Origin: Acanthochlamys bracteata
Taxonomy: Eukaryota; Streptophyta; Magnoliopsida; Pandanales; Velloziaceae
Length of the DNA: 64,000 nucleotides
Direction of reading: 5' to 3'
Assembly (NCBI GenBank): GCA_019914995.1
Contig: CM034127.1
Coordinates: forward strand, 5,084,001-5,148,000
Position numbers and translations under genes: made by a program. Below the pieces are notes generated by a model. That model worked only from the letters and a program-made list of their open reading frames with translations, was not told where the DNA came from and did no database searches. Shown one piece after another: positions 1 through 12,708 of the stretch (within the stretch, counting starts at the first letter, position 1; the number at the start of each line of letters is the position of its first letter).

Positions 1-3000
1 TCTTCACGTTTGCACTCACGCACTCGCGCTCTGCGCCCATCGGGGATCTCCGAAGGCTCCGGCAAAGAAGATCCGAGCGACGAAGATGCTTCTCCTGTTA
101 AGAAGAGCCGAAACGCTCTTAAGAGGGAAGCTCGACGTGCTGTTCGGTGGGGCATGGAGTTGTCCGCTTTCTCTTCTCCAAAGATTAAACGCATTCTCAA
201 GTAATGCGCTCTATATGGTCGATGAATTGTCTCAGTGACTAGGTTATTAATAGTGTTGTTTAGGATCGTTGATGAAGTATATTTTTGCTGTAAGAATATG
301 CTGTTGATGATAAGGTGATAGGTAGATGCTTAGGGGTCAAGGCTTATTTCCTCGAACTGTGTTCTGTGTATTAAGTCTAGGTTTGCATGCTTGAGCTAAA
401 TTTAAAACTTCCATGCTCATGTAATCATGTTAAACCTGAATTCTTCCAAATTCATCATTTGATATGAACTTAAGGATATTAGATGTTCGTAGCTAAATAT
501 AGGAACTAATTGCTTTTGGCATGTTATGACTTATGACTAGAGTAGCAGTGCAACCCAATCAGTGTACATGCACTCTTTAAACTTAAATAAACACAGTGAC
601 ATTTTCTGTGCTAGGAACATGATTGTTGAAGCTTCCCAAAATATCAATGATACTTTTACTATGGTAGGTTATCATTGCATGCATGCTGAACATTGGAATT
701 CAGTTTTCATGAATTATAGACAACACCTCAACCACAGAAGTAAAGTTGATGCTTTCCTGTAGCTGAGATTTCCTTTTACTTACAGGGTGGTTGCACTGGA
801 TAAAGTGTTTGAGGCGCTTAAGCTGGTTAAGGTAAATTTCCAACTCTTAACAGTGAATTGAGCTTTAGTTATCTTTAGCTTTTCGAAATGGTTGTATTCA
901 GAATGTCAATTTCAAATCTCTTTAGAGATTACCTCTTATGCTTATTGTTAGTCTTAAACCAAATGAACTGTTTGTAGCTTTAGTTTTGGAATTTTTGAAT
1001 TGAAATTGGTTTACAACCTCTTAGTTTCTTGTTCAGGTGGGTGTTGGTAGTTCATAATTTAAAACGGAACTTTTGTTATTAGTAGCTGTTAAAATGGGTG
1101 AATTCAGAATGCTGTTCACATCTTTTATTCATTGTTCTATGTATGCTGGCATTTCAATTTCTTAAAAGAGTTAGTACTGTGATTTGGTTACGTTTGTATG
1201 CATTCTTGATTGCAGAGATTGGGCCCAGATGTGCGAGAAGGGCGAAGGAGGCAGTTTAACTATATTGGTATATTGAGCTACTTAGGAAGTATATCTTACC
1301 TTTCAGCCTTTATTCTTCCCCTTTCCTTAGAGTGTTGATAAAATTAATTACCATCACTGGTAATGTTTGCTAATTTTAGCTGCGGGAAGCAAAATATGTT
1401 TGATTGTTAGGAAGTGAGTAGAATCTTAATACCATATGCCGGTGCTCTTTTAAAACTTGCATGTCATTCATTAGGATCGATATTAATTACTGTATTCAAC
1501 AGAAGGAAGAATATGCAATGCCGAGATATTTTTCATAGTGCGTAAAAAACATTGACTACTCTAAACCTATAGTAAAATTAACATAGTCTTAAAAAAATTT
1601 ACTATATCACTGCAAATGACGCACTGGGTTTCACTATTAGTATGATATGTCTTGCTTTTCATTCTAGCAAGATAAGAAGTTGTGGCAACTAATAATGGAC
1701 TTCGAATGTGCAATCTGATTTGCATGTATACTTTAGAAACATCTACTAGATAATGCATTTTGTTTAACATAAAAAAGTGTGCACTGAAGAAATAGAGTTT
1801 TAGTTGAATTTGATCACAATTATCATTAAATGCTTGGAGGTAAATTGAAAGCAGTCGTACTGTTTGATTGTGCTAGGAGGTAAATCAAAATGGTGGGTCG
1901 AAAGTTTTCTGCATCACACTTCTTCTTAGTGATTTGGAGGTACAGAATGTTGGAAATAGAGGGTGTCAACTGTATGTAGCATTGATCTCTGTATGTGATT
2001 CATTTTTAACTAAACATACATACAAACATATGATAACGAGAAAATATATGTTTGCTGCTTTGTAACTTATTTCAATAATTTGGTATAGACTAGGTGCTCC
2101 TAATGATGTGGAATCCAAACAAGCCCAAATAAAGTTTGAACTCCTGTATGCACATGATAGTTGAAAATTGCATGTACTCGTGACCATTATATCTTCGCAG
2201 TTGTCTTTGACTGAGTTGATGCAAATTGTCGCATTCATTGTTCAGCTGGTGTTACCTTTGAAAGGCAAGAGCAATCTGTTCTTCTAGTATAAGTCTTTGC
2301 CTTTTGAAACATGGTTGAATCTTAGTCTTTTTTTCCTTGGTTGTCTTTTTACTATGCGGCATTCACAATTAGGCTTGGAGTTGACCTTACCATCTGAATC
2401 TCTCAAACTTGCAAGTGTTTGACTATACTAAGAAAGGCTGATTGGTCAAGTGACTACAGATCATGCAATGAATCATGTAATACTGGATTTTCATTGTTTA
2501 AGCCCCTTGTACTCCAGTGCAAATTCATACTTCATGATTTATTGTGCCCTTAGGATGTTTGGCGTTGCTTATCCCATCCTTATCTTCTCCTTTTCATTCT
2601 AACTTTTCATTTCACGTTTCCCTGTAAACCTTCTAGAACATTCCACAGAATTTTTTTTGAAATTTAGAAAGTACAATAAAAATCTATGTCGGAGATCTTA
2701 TTATTATTGTTATTATTATTTATTTGGTCAAAATAATAGAGCTTGTTTTCTAAAAATTTAAAAAATATTTTTCATTTCAGAAAAGTTCTTTTTTAATAAG
2801 CACTCCCAAACATCCCCTTAATTTACAGTGCATCTCTAACTGTGGTCAAGTTGGGTGATTTTGCTATAAAGAACCATAATATAATTTTTATTAAAAGTGC
2901 AAGCAATGTTTTTGTAATATTTAGTTGAAATATGTGATTTGATTTTTGATTGAACTATTTAGTATTGGTTGTTTATTTTAAAGATTTGCTCTCATTTTCT

Positions 3001-3952
3001 TAAAATGGTTATCCTCTTAGAGAATGTATGCCATGATTCTACTACTGATATAGAGAATGCACATGAGATGCACCAAGTAATTTCTTTAACGCTCTTTGGA
3101 TGGTATGTCTTATCACGCCAAGGGACGCACCGATAGAGATTATCTTGATTCATACTTGTCCTTGACATTGCCCAATTATTAATAATTTATTTTGATTCAA
3201 TTTTACTACATCTGTTAGGAAGCCTCTTGCGAGGTGTACAGCCTGAACTGATGGATGCTCTCATTCAGGCATCAAAAGATGGTGATAATGGCAGAACTGG
3301 ACGCATTGACTGGTCAGGAGACATTCTTGAGTGAATATTATGGTGATGAAGATGATGAAATCACATATGAGAAGGAAGAAGAAGCGGTTATCTGGGTTAC
3401 TTGTAGTAATTAGGCATTGAGATTAATTTTTGCTCAATTCTTATTACTTCAAAGTTCAAAGTGCTCTCATATTGATCCTGCCTTTGATCTAGGTGTTAGA
3501 TTCTTATGTGTATTGGCATTTTGTTCATTCAGGGTTCAGGTAATTATGTAGAAGTTGCTACAAGATGGCTTGATGGCCTTGTTCATAAGGATCCATTCAT
3601 TACAAATGAAGTCTATTCAATGCAGAGTGTTGATTTTGATCGTCAGGTATTTTTCTTTGACTCTTTAAACAGAATGATAGTGTAAGTACATGCTATTTCT
3701 TGGTTTTCTATGTTACTGGCAGAACCTTGTGTGACCTGCCATATAGCATTTTTGGAATACAGGCAATCTTGTTCATCATTCTTCCAATTCCTGTGACAGG
3801 AACTACGGAAGCTAGTTCTAAAAGTTCAATCTACTCATGAAGGACAAACAACTGAAGAAAGTGCAGAAGGAAAAGAAGTCAAGCTAACCAGCACCAAGAA
3901 GCCTCTCATTCGTTTCTTACGTTCTTTAGCTAAGAAATCCTTGGTAGAATAA
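1..3952 (+). CDS. DarP/YjgA-like (DUF615) ribosome-maturation protein, 5' partial, with apparent frameshift
   Basis: The 3' part of a gene that begins upstream of the window. Exons read: 1-200 (open at its 5' end), 786-831, 1216-1267, 3219-about 3386 or 3395, 3533-3646, 3800-3952 (TAA). The product contains SRNALKREARRAVRWGMEL, RLGPDVREGRRRQFNYIG and LLRGVQPELMDALIQASKDG, which are characteristic of the DUF615/YjgA family. Bacterial DarP (YjgA) assists late maturation of the large ribosomal subunit; an organellar ribosome role in plants is inference, because the N-terminus and any transit peptide lie outside the window. All exon junctions keep phase except inside exon 4. There, near 3294-3296, one extra base shifts the frame to an early stop (TGA at 3332-3334), while the shifted frame continues the family sequence to the donor. 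This could be a real disabling mutation or an assembly indel. The donor of exon 4 is uncertain. Confidence 0.75.
2553..2817. repeat. PIF/Harbinger (Tourist-like) MITE in intron 3 of the DarP-like gene
   Basis: An AT-rich, non-coding segment of about 265 bp with terminal inverted repeats: the left end reads GGATGTTTGGCGTTGCTTAT, and the reverse complement of the right end reads GGGGATGTTTGGGAGTGCTT. It is flanked on both sides by TTA (2550-2552 and 2818-2820), the 3-bp target duplication typical of PIF/Harbinger elements. No ORF is present. The class assignment is inferred from the TIR and TSD form. Confidence 0.55.
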
Positions 3953-4297
3953 AGTAAGTGCTATCCAATGTTAAATACCTTACTGAATGAAGTAGTTGTA
4001 TTCATATTATGCTCTTCACCAAGGTATTAGTTCTGCTTCTTCTACATTATAGTGAAGTATGCCATGAGATCCAATCCAGAAACCACAAAAAAATCTAAAC
4101 TCTGTGCTAGGAATCTATTAGTACACTAGAAAGTATACAAGGTTGGAGCAAGTCTAGATCAAATGATATACACAGATGTTAAGCAGACAAATGCTGCAGT
4201 ATTTCTGTCATATTTAAGCACCATCCAATTTTTACTTGGCTAGCCAATGAAGATTGAGATCTTCTTTCATTTATCTATCTGAAATAGTGATAGAAAT

Positions 4298-4372
4298 GTT
4301 TCACCATATAGAAAAGTTTTCCATCACGATTGATTGTTTCACCATATAGAAAGCTTTCCATCATGATTGATT
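4298..4372. repeat. Tandem duplication, two copies of about 38 bp
   Basis: Copies at 4298-4335 and 4336-4372 both start GTTTCACCATATAGAAA and end GATTGATT, with a few substitutions and one indel between them. This is a small local duplication with no evident function. Confidence 0.8.
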
Positions 4373-6098
4373 GCATCAATTCGGAAGCTGATAATGCTTT
4401 CTTTCTTGCAGATCAAAATCATATATATGTAGAAGCAGTGCCACTTAGGACTATGATTAGTATTACCAGGGCCATGATTCATGATTGTTCAAGGCATGGG
4501 CTTGCTAGACTATGGGCATCGCAGGACTTCTGCTCAGTAAAATAACAGTGCGACAAGTACCTCCTGTTGACAATAATGTAATGTGGACCTCGTGGAAACT
4601 GAAGTTGTGGTGAATTGAGACTCTGCACATGATGATGACTACTTTGGAATCAGGTCCCTTGCCAATGAAGAACCGGTTCATTCCTGACAGCTACCTAGTT
4701 GAGCATGCTCTTACTAGTGTGAATATGAATATTGGGACTACCACAATTAGGGATTGGGGTTTTGAGGGTGACCAAAAAATTTACAAAGACCGTAGGTTTG
4801 ACTTAGACTGCAGGACCTATGCTGTTTGAACGTGAGATAATCATTATATCTTCAGCATGTCACAGAATCATGATATCGTTGAGCACCTAGTAAACCTGAT
4901 CCATAGGACATCCCACATTATGTACTTGGTGGAAACCTGCTTACGTTGTATTTGATTTGCCATGCTACCATCTTCTGCCTGAGATGCCTTCAAATAGGTG
5001 GTAGTTGTTTACAGCGAACTATTTCCTTCATCCCTACTTATTTTGCTATGGTTGCTTTTTCTTTATTGTTAACCTAATAAATCTAAATGTTTCAGTGTCT
5101 GCGTCAAGCTTAACAATCTAATTCAAGTGAAAGTGGGCATCAAGTTTAGCAACTTTTCTTTTAAAATAAAGAAGCAGCAAAACTATTGTATGCAAGGAAC
5201 CTGTATGTGATGGTGTTCGATTTGAGTTCACTTGGATATCTCTAAACTGAAAGCAATTTAACAACTTAACCTGAATTAACTTAACGTAAAGTTAGAAGTT
5301 AAACAACCAGTACACTTGCAGAAATAACTTGGCCCAACGCACGAAGACATTCATCTAGTTTTCACAATAGATAATCAATTTCTTCCTTAGAGGAAGCCAT
5401 GTGATGTACTTCGATAATACGCATTGCACATGAACTCCACTACTCAAAAGAACTAAACTTTCTTGCTTCCAGTTCTGATTCAGTAAGCTTTCAACTTGGG
5501 AATCTCAAAAGTAGGCATGTTGGCAACCAGATGAAATATATTTAAGTTTATCCTTTTGCCACAAAGTGCTGCTGGGTTGATGCACAGCCGTTTTTTCAGT
5601 TTGTGAAAATTTTATTAAGCTTTTTGGGTATATTTCTTTATCCATGTGTTGGTTGGCTTCATTGCTTAGCATAAACAGTTGCCGCTTCTTCTTACGTGTA
5701 AATTGTTTGGTCCATGGAAAAGAACGGGTATCTGCAATCGTAATAATGCGGTTCCGTTCAATTACAAGTTGTGTTATTTCATTCTGAAAGTTGTGTGTCT
5801 ATGTTATGTAGATGATTCTTCCATGCAAGAATAGTATGCCAATTCAAATTAATAATATGGATTTTCTTCCTAGTGGTTTGCACGCGTGAGGACCTTGTTT
5901 CTTAATTGATAGTATTGTAAAGGTCATTATTGCATAATCTAACATTGTTTCTTGAAAACAAGAAGAAAGATTCGAAGCGAAGCAAGAGATGTTCTTTTGT
6001 CAAACCAATCATGAGAAAAAGTTAATCATGTGGATGTCTGTCAATTGCTTAGTAATTAATGTAGATTTGGTTTTCTGGTTTTGAATTACAAATACATT

Positions 6099-6174
6099 CT
6101 TTTCCATGTACATACAGAAACACAAAGCAAGAGATTTCTTTCCATGCACATATAGAAACACAAAGCAAGAGATT
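6099..6174. repeat. Tandem duplication, two copies of 38 bp
   Basis: Two adjacent copies with a 38-bp period share CCATG(T/C)ACATA(C/T)AG and then AAACACAAAGCAAGAGATT. They differ at two or three positions. Confidence 0.8.
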
Positions 6175-8377
6175 CATGCTTTTCAGAATGAACATTCTGG
6201 ATAAAGTTTCACACCATCCCGCTTTACTTGCTACGCAACAGAAGAAACAACTTCCATATCAGAGGAAACACAAAGATTTAACCCCAAAAAAAAAGACATG
6301 TTATCTGAAAGAAAGGAAGAAAAGAAAGAGTGATGATGCAATTTCTTTGCTGCTTGGAGTTGGATATGTTTTAATTGAAGAAAAATAGTAATCGCTGCGT
6401 CACAGTCCACCTTAAAGAGAAACTTCAGGACAGATTTAAATTAAATTTAAACTCATTTTTCTATCTTTTTATTTTATTTTAAAATCATCAAATTCACTTC
6501 TAATTTATTTTTTATCGAATTTAAATTTATAAAATTCATATTTGATAAACCTTAGTTGACAAAATTGAGACATACTTCCGACTAATTAAAACACACTCTT
6601 AGCCGGCAAAAGCTCAGCTTGACGACGACTGGAAGCCATTCAATTTTGAGAGACATTATTATAGGTAGACTCATCTAATAAACGGACGACCGCCGTGTCA
6701 CAGCTAACTCCTCCACCTTCTTTCTCAGACATAAATCTTTCTTTTTTTTATTGCTCGTTTCTTTTTGCTACTACTAATATTAACATTATCACAAGCTACT
6801 TGCTAGGAAGAGGAGAAGAAACACAAACTAGCTACCAACCCTTTCTGACAGCAAACAATGCAACTATAGAAAAAAGTTCAAATTTTGGATCAAAAAAATA
6901 AGACCCACCCATCGTTGGCGATACATTTGGTAATTCAAGATTATATTTACTTCCGGTAAAGTATTATTCAAGCTTATCTGGTATTACTTATTATGATTCA
7001 TTTTATAATCTCTTAATTTTTATTTTAAAGATATAGCTACTTTATAAACTTATTATATGTATAATTTTTATTAAATTTAAAATAATTTATTTTAAAAAAT
7101 ATATATAAAAATATTTTTATAAGTATTTTTTATTTTAAGCAATTTTAAATGGCTCCTTTAATCGTTCTTTCAGGATGAACCCCAGCATAAAACCAATAAA
7201 ATTTCATATGAGATCTTAAAGGCATACTTATGCTTGAAACTTGACAAAGTTAAGTTTTAATAAGTTTATGTATTTATTTTTAAATAGAAATTTTACTTTT
7301 AGCAAACATTTTTAAACTTCATTTTTAATAATCATATTTTAAAACTAAATATTTTAATTCTAAATTATATTAGAATAAAAAATATACATAGAAATTAAAC
7401 TTTTATTAGTAATTATTTTTAAATAATTATTTTTTCGTAATTTATTTATAATTATTTTAAGCAAAGTAAACAAACTCTATTTAATGTCGAGCTCAATGCA
7501 TTGTGTCCCATCATTTTTTCACCTGACGGGAGTCAGACTCGGATTGGGTTAACCTGAAAACAATTCAAAAGTGCTTGAATCAAGATGATCAAATAAAGTT
7601 TGATATAAGAAAAGAATCAGACTCATTCTTTTAAATCCTGGCTGGTGCATCAGAGATTGTTACTTGTCAAAATTCAATCTTCCTAATATAAAGTATTTTT
7701 TCTGGTACGACTTTTGGCTCTCGGGCTCGCTAGTTATTATTATCCTTCTATCAAAAAGAAACTGTTCAATTTTTTCTTTAAACCGTTCACCAGATTTGAT
7801 TGCCTTACATCTTTCTTCAAACCATATTTTTTTAATTCATACGAAAACCCTAAAAACAAAAAACACACGAAACTGAACAAAAACGGTAGAGGTTAGCAAT
7901 TCACATTCTACTACTTAATTTAAACTAAAGGCATATTTTAATTGTTAAAGAATAAGGTTTATAAAAATAATTTTATAAAATAAAATTTGATGAGAAATAA
8001 AAGTTGATGAAAATAAATTTTATAGTGATAAAATATGCAAGTGGAAATTAAAATAAACTTCAATAGAAATTTAGTGTGAATAAAGTTGAAAATGATAAAT
8101 AAATCATAATATTTGGAACTTTAATTAAAGTTTAGGATTAAACGAAATTATTGTATGAGGAATAGAAATTAATAGTGATTGCTGTTAAAATTCACGCACT
8201 GCTGTTCTGAACGTGGTGTACTTCTATTGTTGTTGTTCTTGGTGCTCTGCATGGCATTCAGAACCTCTGAGCAAAAAGCTACCAGACAAACAAACGTTTC
8301 GATGTAATAGTTGCGGGCCTTCTTACTTTACTTGCACGACCTTCTTCTCCCCCCCGTCCCTTCTACTCCTCTCTCTC

Positions 8378-8384
8378 TATAAAT
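8378..8384 (+). promoter_or_regulatory. Probable TATA box of the thaumatin-like gene
   Basis: TATAAAT follows a CT-rich tract (about 8339-8377) and lies 115-121 bases upstream of the ATG at 8499. This fits a transcription start near 8410 and a leader of about 90 bases. The assignment rests on motif and position only. Confidence 0.5.
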
Positions 8385-8498
8385 TCATTCAGCAATTCAT
8401 TCTCCATTCCTCTACTTATTTCAATCTCGATGCCAATCTTGTAGCACTACTCTAGTGCTGCACTTGAATTCCATTCTTTTACTATAATCTTCTTAAAC

Positions 8499-10824
8499 AT
8501 GGAAACAGTAGCTATTTCCGTTCTTGTTCTTCTCTTTTGGTTCTCAGGTAAACAAAATCTTTAAACCAACAGAGCAAAGTGATAGAATTAAATGAATGAA
8601 ATGAAACAAATTGATAATGGTGTTTATTTTTTTGGGTGGGACAGGTAGTGTGAATGGAGCAACGTTCACGTTGAGCAACAACTGTGACTACACAGTATGG
8701 CCAGGCATTTTATCAAACGCTGGTAAAGCGTCACTGAGCACAACCGGATTCGCTCTTCAAAAAGGCGAGTTTCGTACCGTCGATGCGCCTTCGGCATGGT
8801 CAGGACGTATATGGGCACGAACACTCTGTTCTACCGACTCCGCCACAGGAAAATTCACCTGTGCCACCGGTGATTGTGGTTCCGGAAGGGTAGAATGTTC
8901 CGGCGGTGGCGCTGCCCCACCGGCAACACTCGCTGAGATTGCTCTTGATGGAAGCGGCGGAATGGATTTCTATGATGTTAGTCTTGTTGATGGATACAAT
9001 GTCCCAATGCTACTTGTTCCGCAAAGCAATGCAAATGCATTAGCAACTGGTTCAAGTGGGTATAATTGTAGTGCTACTGGTTGTTTGGTTGATTTGAATG
9101 GAGTCTGTCCGTCGGACTTGAAGGTGACTTCAGCAGGGGAGAGCGTGGCTTGTAAGAGCGCTTGCGAAGCGTACGGTTCGCCGCAGTACTGCTGCAGCGG
9201 CGCCTACGGGGATCCGAACACTTGCAAGCCATCATCGTACTCGCAGTTCTTCAAGAACGCTTGTCCGAGGGCGTACAGCTATGCATATGATGACCCTACG
9301 TCTACGTTCACCTGCGCCAAGGCCAATTACATCATAACCTTCTGCCCCAGCACAACAACGTAAGCTCTTCAATCTCAACTTTGATTTTCAGTTCTTGATC
9401 TTTTAATATATGTTTTCATGAAGTTTGACTTCACAAAGCATGCTAGATTGAACCTGAAACAACTCCATTGCAACATAAGAAACTACAACAAGTTGTGACA
9501 CTTAGCACTTGTAGATGAATTTGGGGAGGTTTTCATGTGATTGAAATTCTTGGTTGTGAGATTCTTAAGTTTGGAGAATTCCAAGAGCGGACCAGACATT
9601 TTCTTCTGATACAACAAAAATAGCGGTCATATCCATGTGATAGAATCGTCCTTATTCAATCAATGCTCTATGTCAAGTTTCTTTCTTCAACCAACGGTTA
9701 TAAATCTGATAAATGTTTGCTTTTTGTTTGTTCTGTTGCATTCCATGTGAAATGAAGCACAATGACATGAACTGCACATGAAGGATTAGGCACAGCTATA
9801 GATTGCTTTCAAGTAAACACCACCACCAACTGGTTGAGTTTTTTGACTAATTGTGGTTAGTTTGTTGCCGAATTTTTCGGATTTGATTGGGTTAGTGGTA
9901 AGTGAACGCGGCATCGCTTTCTTTTTAGCTGTACTGCACTACACTACACTATAATGCACTACATATTCGAATCATTGCCTCCATCTGCAAAACGAAATGA
10001 ACACCAGTGATTGGGGATTGGTTTAATTTGCTGCTTGAGTGATTAACGTCAAAGGATAAGATACAAACATGATGCAGTCGTTGACGAGTTAACATCACAA
10101 GTGATGCACTCAATCGTAGCATTACCTATACAATAGCCTGTCACTATCTGGCTAGCTTGGACTATGCATGACTGTGTCATCTATGAAGAAACAACAACCG
10201 CAAGTTCTGGATTCCCAATCTGAAGCTAGCTGGCTAGCTTGGTCTAATTGTTTTAGAGTTTGAATGGATTAGCCAGACCATAACTTGTTGTTAGTCTTCC
10301 AATTGTACCAAGAAATCATTTTACCCAAATACTGGCGCATGCAGGGAAGTCTTGAGGACCATAAGAAATCTTGAATAGCATCCTCAATAATAGGTGCCTC
10401 CGGGTATGTTGGGCATTGTTAATTAGCTGAAACAACGCCTTGAATGGCTCAGTTCCTGCACGTCCTACTTGAGCACTGACATTAGTTGTCAGGCAATTAA
10501 CCTTTGGTTGATCTGAAAATTATTAGATAAACCAGCCTTACCTAGATCATGATAATCAGATTTAATGTGATTCATAGCCCTTGCAATGATTCACAAGTTT
10601 TACTTGGGATAATGACTTTTTTTGTCCTTGTTATCTTTTGCAGGCAGAAATCATCTGGAGGACATAATCCAGAGGCTGCAGGTGTACCATTGACAAACGA
10701 CAGTATGGTATTCCTTGGTGGTGATGAGGCAAGCTCTGCTGCGCACTTGAGCTCCCCTTCAACATTCACCATGCTCTTGGCTCTCAGTATTTCCCTGTCA
10801 TGGCTTACGTTACTCCTGTTTTAA
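8499..10824 (+). CDS. Thaumatin-like protein (PR-5 family) with GPI-anchor-type C-terminus
   Basis: Exons 8499-8547, 8645-9359 and 10644-10824 join in frame to 314 residues. Exon 1 plus the start of exon 2 encode a signal peptide (METVAISVLVLLFWFSGSV, predicted cleavage after about residue 22). The thaumatin domain (about 23-252) has all 16 cysteines expected for the large TLP class, the family signature around FTCATGDCGSGRVEC, and the acidic-cleft stretches (AEIALDG, DFYDVSLVDGYNVPM). Exon 3 adds a Ser/Gly-rich linker and a hydrophobic tail ending SLSWLTLLLF, the pattern of a GPI-anchor signal, so the protein is probably tethered to the outer plasma membrane. TLPs are apoplastic defence or glucan-binding proteins; the exact ligand cannot be read from sequence. 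The donor of intron 2 creates an in-frame TAA if the intron is kept, which would give a shorter soluble form. Confidence 0.93.
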
Positions 10825-12703
10825 ACACCCCCTTGGAAAATACCACTAAACCAGACCGATCCCCCATGAGAAAATTCTGAGCTTGAGGCCAATGGATAGC
10901 AATTTGGGTTGCAGAGCGGTCACTATTTGCCGCCGCCCCCACTACTGGTTATCCACTACTGTTCTGCCAGCACAAATTTGTTCGTATTAGCGTGGAGATT
11001 CTTCAGCTGACACCACTCTGATATGGACTACATAACACCTTTGGCTCTACTTTTACTACTACACTTTATAAACCATACGTACGAACTTAATTTTCAATGC
11101 CGACCTTGTGATTATTTTATTATCATGTCCATTTTAAGATACATCTTGTTATAGATTGATTGGTTGGTGAAGGAACGAGGCCAACTAGATGTATTAGAAA
11201 TTTGTAGAAAGCTGCATGCAAATGTGGGGGTTGTTGCCGAGGGATAGCTTAAGATTGATTTGCTTTTCAGTTTGTTGATATATCATATCACGAATTATAT
11301 ATACAAGTTGTTTGGATGACGAGATGCATTAATATATTACGTTAATCCCTCGTTAATTAGGCATGAATCATTTGTTTTTGTTATCGGATATTTGGTTGTG
11401 TGACTTTTTTTTTTTTTCTTATGAGAGTTGATAAACTTTCGAACATTTTTTCTTATGGTAGTGTGAACCAGTTTATAGCAGGCGAGCACTAGGAAAACAT
11501 GGTCATGAAGTAGACTTCCCAACTGTCATTACCAAAGTTGGTTCCACGTAATCTATCCGTATATAAAAATGCACCTAAATTATGTGGATCCCATTTTTAT
11601 CCAAATACTATTTTTGTTTTAAAATTTTGTGGTGTAATTGTTTAGTAGATTAAGTGAAATAAACAATACACGCGTGGACCTTGTTGTTCTTATATAGATT
11701 GTAACTTTTGTTGAATTTTAAACTACTTATTCTTCCTGGTTTTCTGCATCACCTAATTTCTTCACAAATTTTTTATGTTATTGTTGCAGTACTTGGTGAA
11801 GTTACTGAATGTGCATAAACATAAGTGAAGACTTATGTTAACTTAAACTTGTAGATCGAATATAATCAAACAAGAAATAAGATTATGCATATTTTCTTGG
11901 AACGCTCACTTTAATTAGTCAATAAAGAATTTGAATAACATTTTAACTGTGTATATGTATCTTTCTGCCAAATTATCAGTTGTAATTAACTTGACAAAAC
12001 TTAAGATATAGGTGTCCACTAACTGATGTTTTGCACTTTAATTTGTTCTGTCCTCCCTAATTTAATGGACTAAGTAATTATATGTATTCACTTTAGAAAA
12101 CAAATCCTACTCACTCCCATTTCAAATCACAAAGTACTTTATAGCTTGGAAGCTTCTTAATGGTAATGGATGGTATAAAACTTCCATATAATTCACCAAG
12201 TTTTTGCCCAGTGATAATGCAATCAGTGAGCATATCATATATATTGTATTCTCTAGAATTTGTTGATGATCAACTCTTTCGAAAGACTGCTTTTATATAA
12301 ATTGGAATCATCATAATTTGAAGACTGAGTTCATGGTCATATGTATAAAAAAGAACCACAATTATTTAGAATATAAATGCTTTTTAGAAGCAAATTTGAG
12401 TACTCTCAACTATTGGCATTTTGTCGAGGAATTAGATACAGATATAAGAGAAAATGTTTTAGCAAAGTATTCAGGTATTTGGGTGACGAGGTTTGCCAAA
12501 TTGTGTAATAAAACTTTAATAAAATTTTACGAGTGACTATCGATATATATAGCTTACGGAATTCTTCTCTTAAAATCCATCATTTCTCTTTTAAGAAATA
12601 TTTAAAAGACTTATAATAATAATATTTTTAAATAAAGAGTATTTTGAAGAGCTAGTTTTATTTTTTATCTTAAAAAATTAACAAAAAAGATTATAAACAA
12701 ATA
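10825..12703. other. 3' flank of the TLP gene and intergenic DNA
   Basis: AT-rich sequence with no recognisable exons. The first few hundred bases probably include the TLP 3' UTR. An ORF at 12318-12536 matches nothing I recognise and has no supporting context. Confidence 0.5.
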
Positions 12704-12708
12704 TACGA

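Larger units (their letters stand above)
3953..8377. other. Intergenic region, no gene recognised
   Basis: No convincing coding exon was found. The first part probably holds the 3' UTR and downstream flank of the DarP-like gene. Two short tandem duplications are listed separately. From about 6400 onward the DNA becomes very AT-rich. Short ORFs here (for example 4629-4829 and 6695-6901) match no family I recognise. Confidence 0.5.

Noticed and set aside
562-762. 66-residue plus-strand ORF
   Set aside because: It lies in intron 1 of the DarP-like gene, matches no family and has no splice support.
4629-4829. 66-residue plus-strand ORF downstream of the DarP-like gene
   Set aside because: No recognisable domain and no flanking exons.
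12318-12536. 72-residue plus-strand ORF between the TLP gene and the retrotransposon
   Set aside because: No family resemblance; AT-rich context suggests chance.
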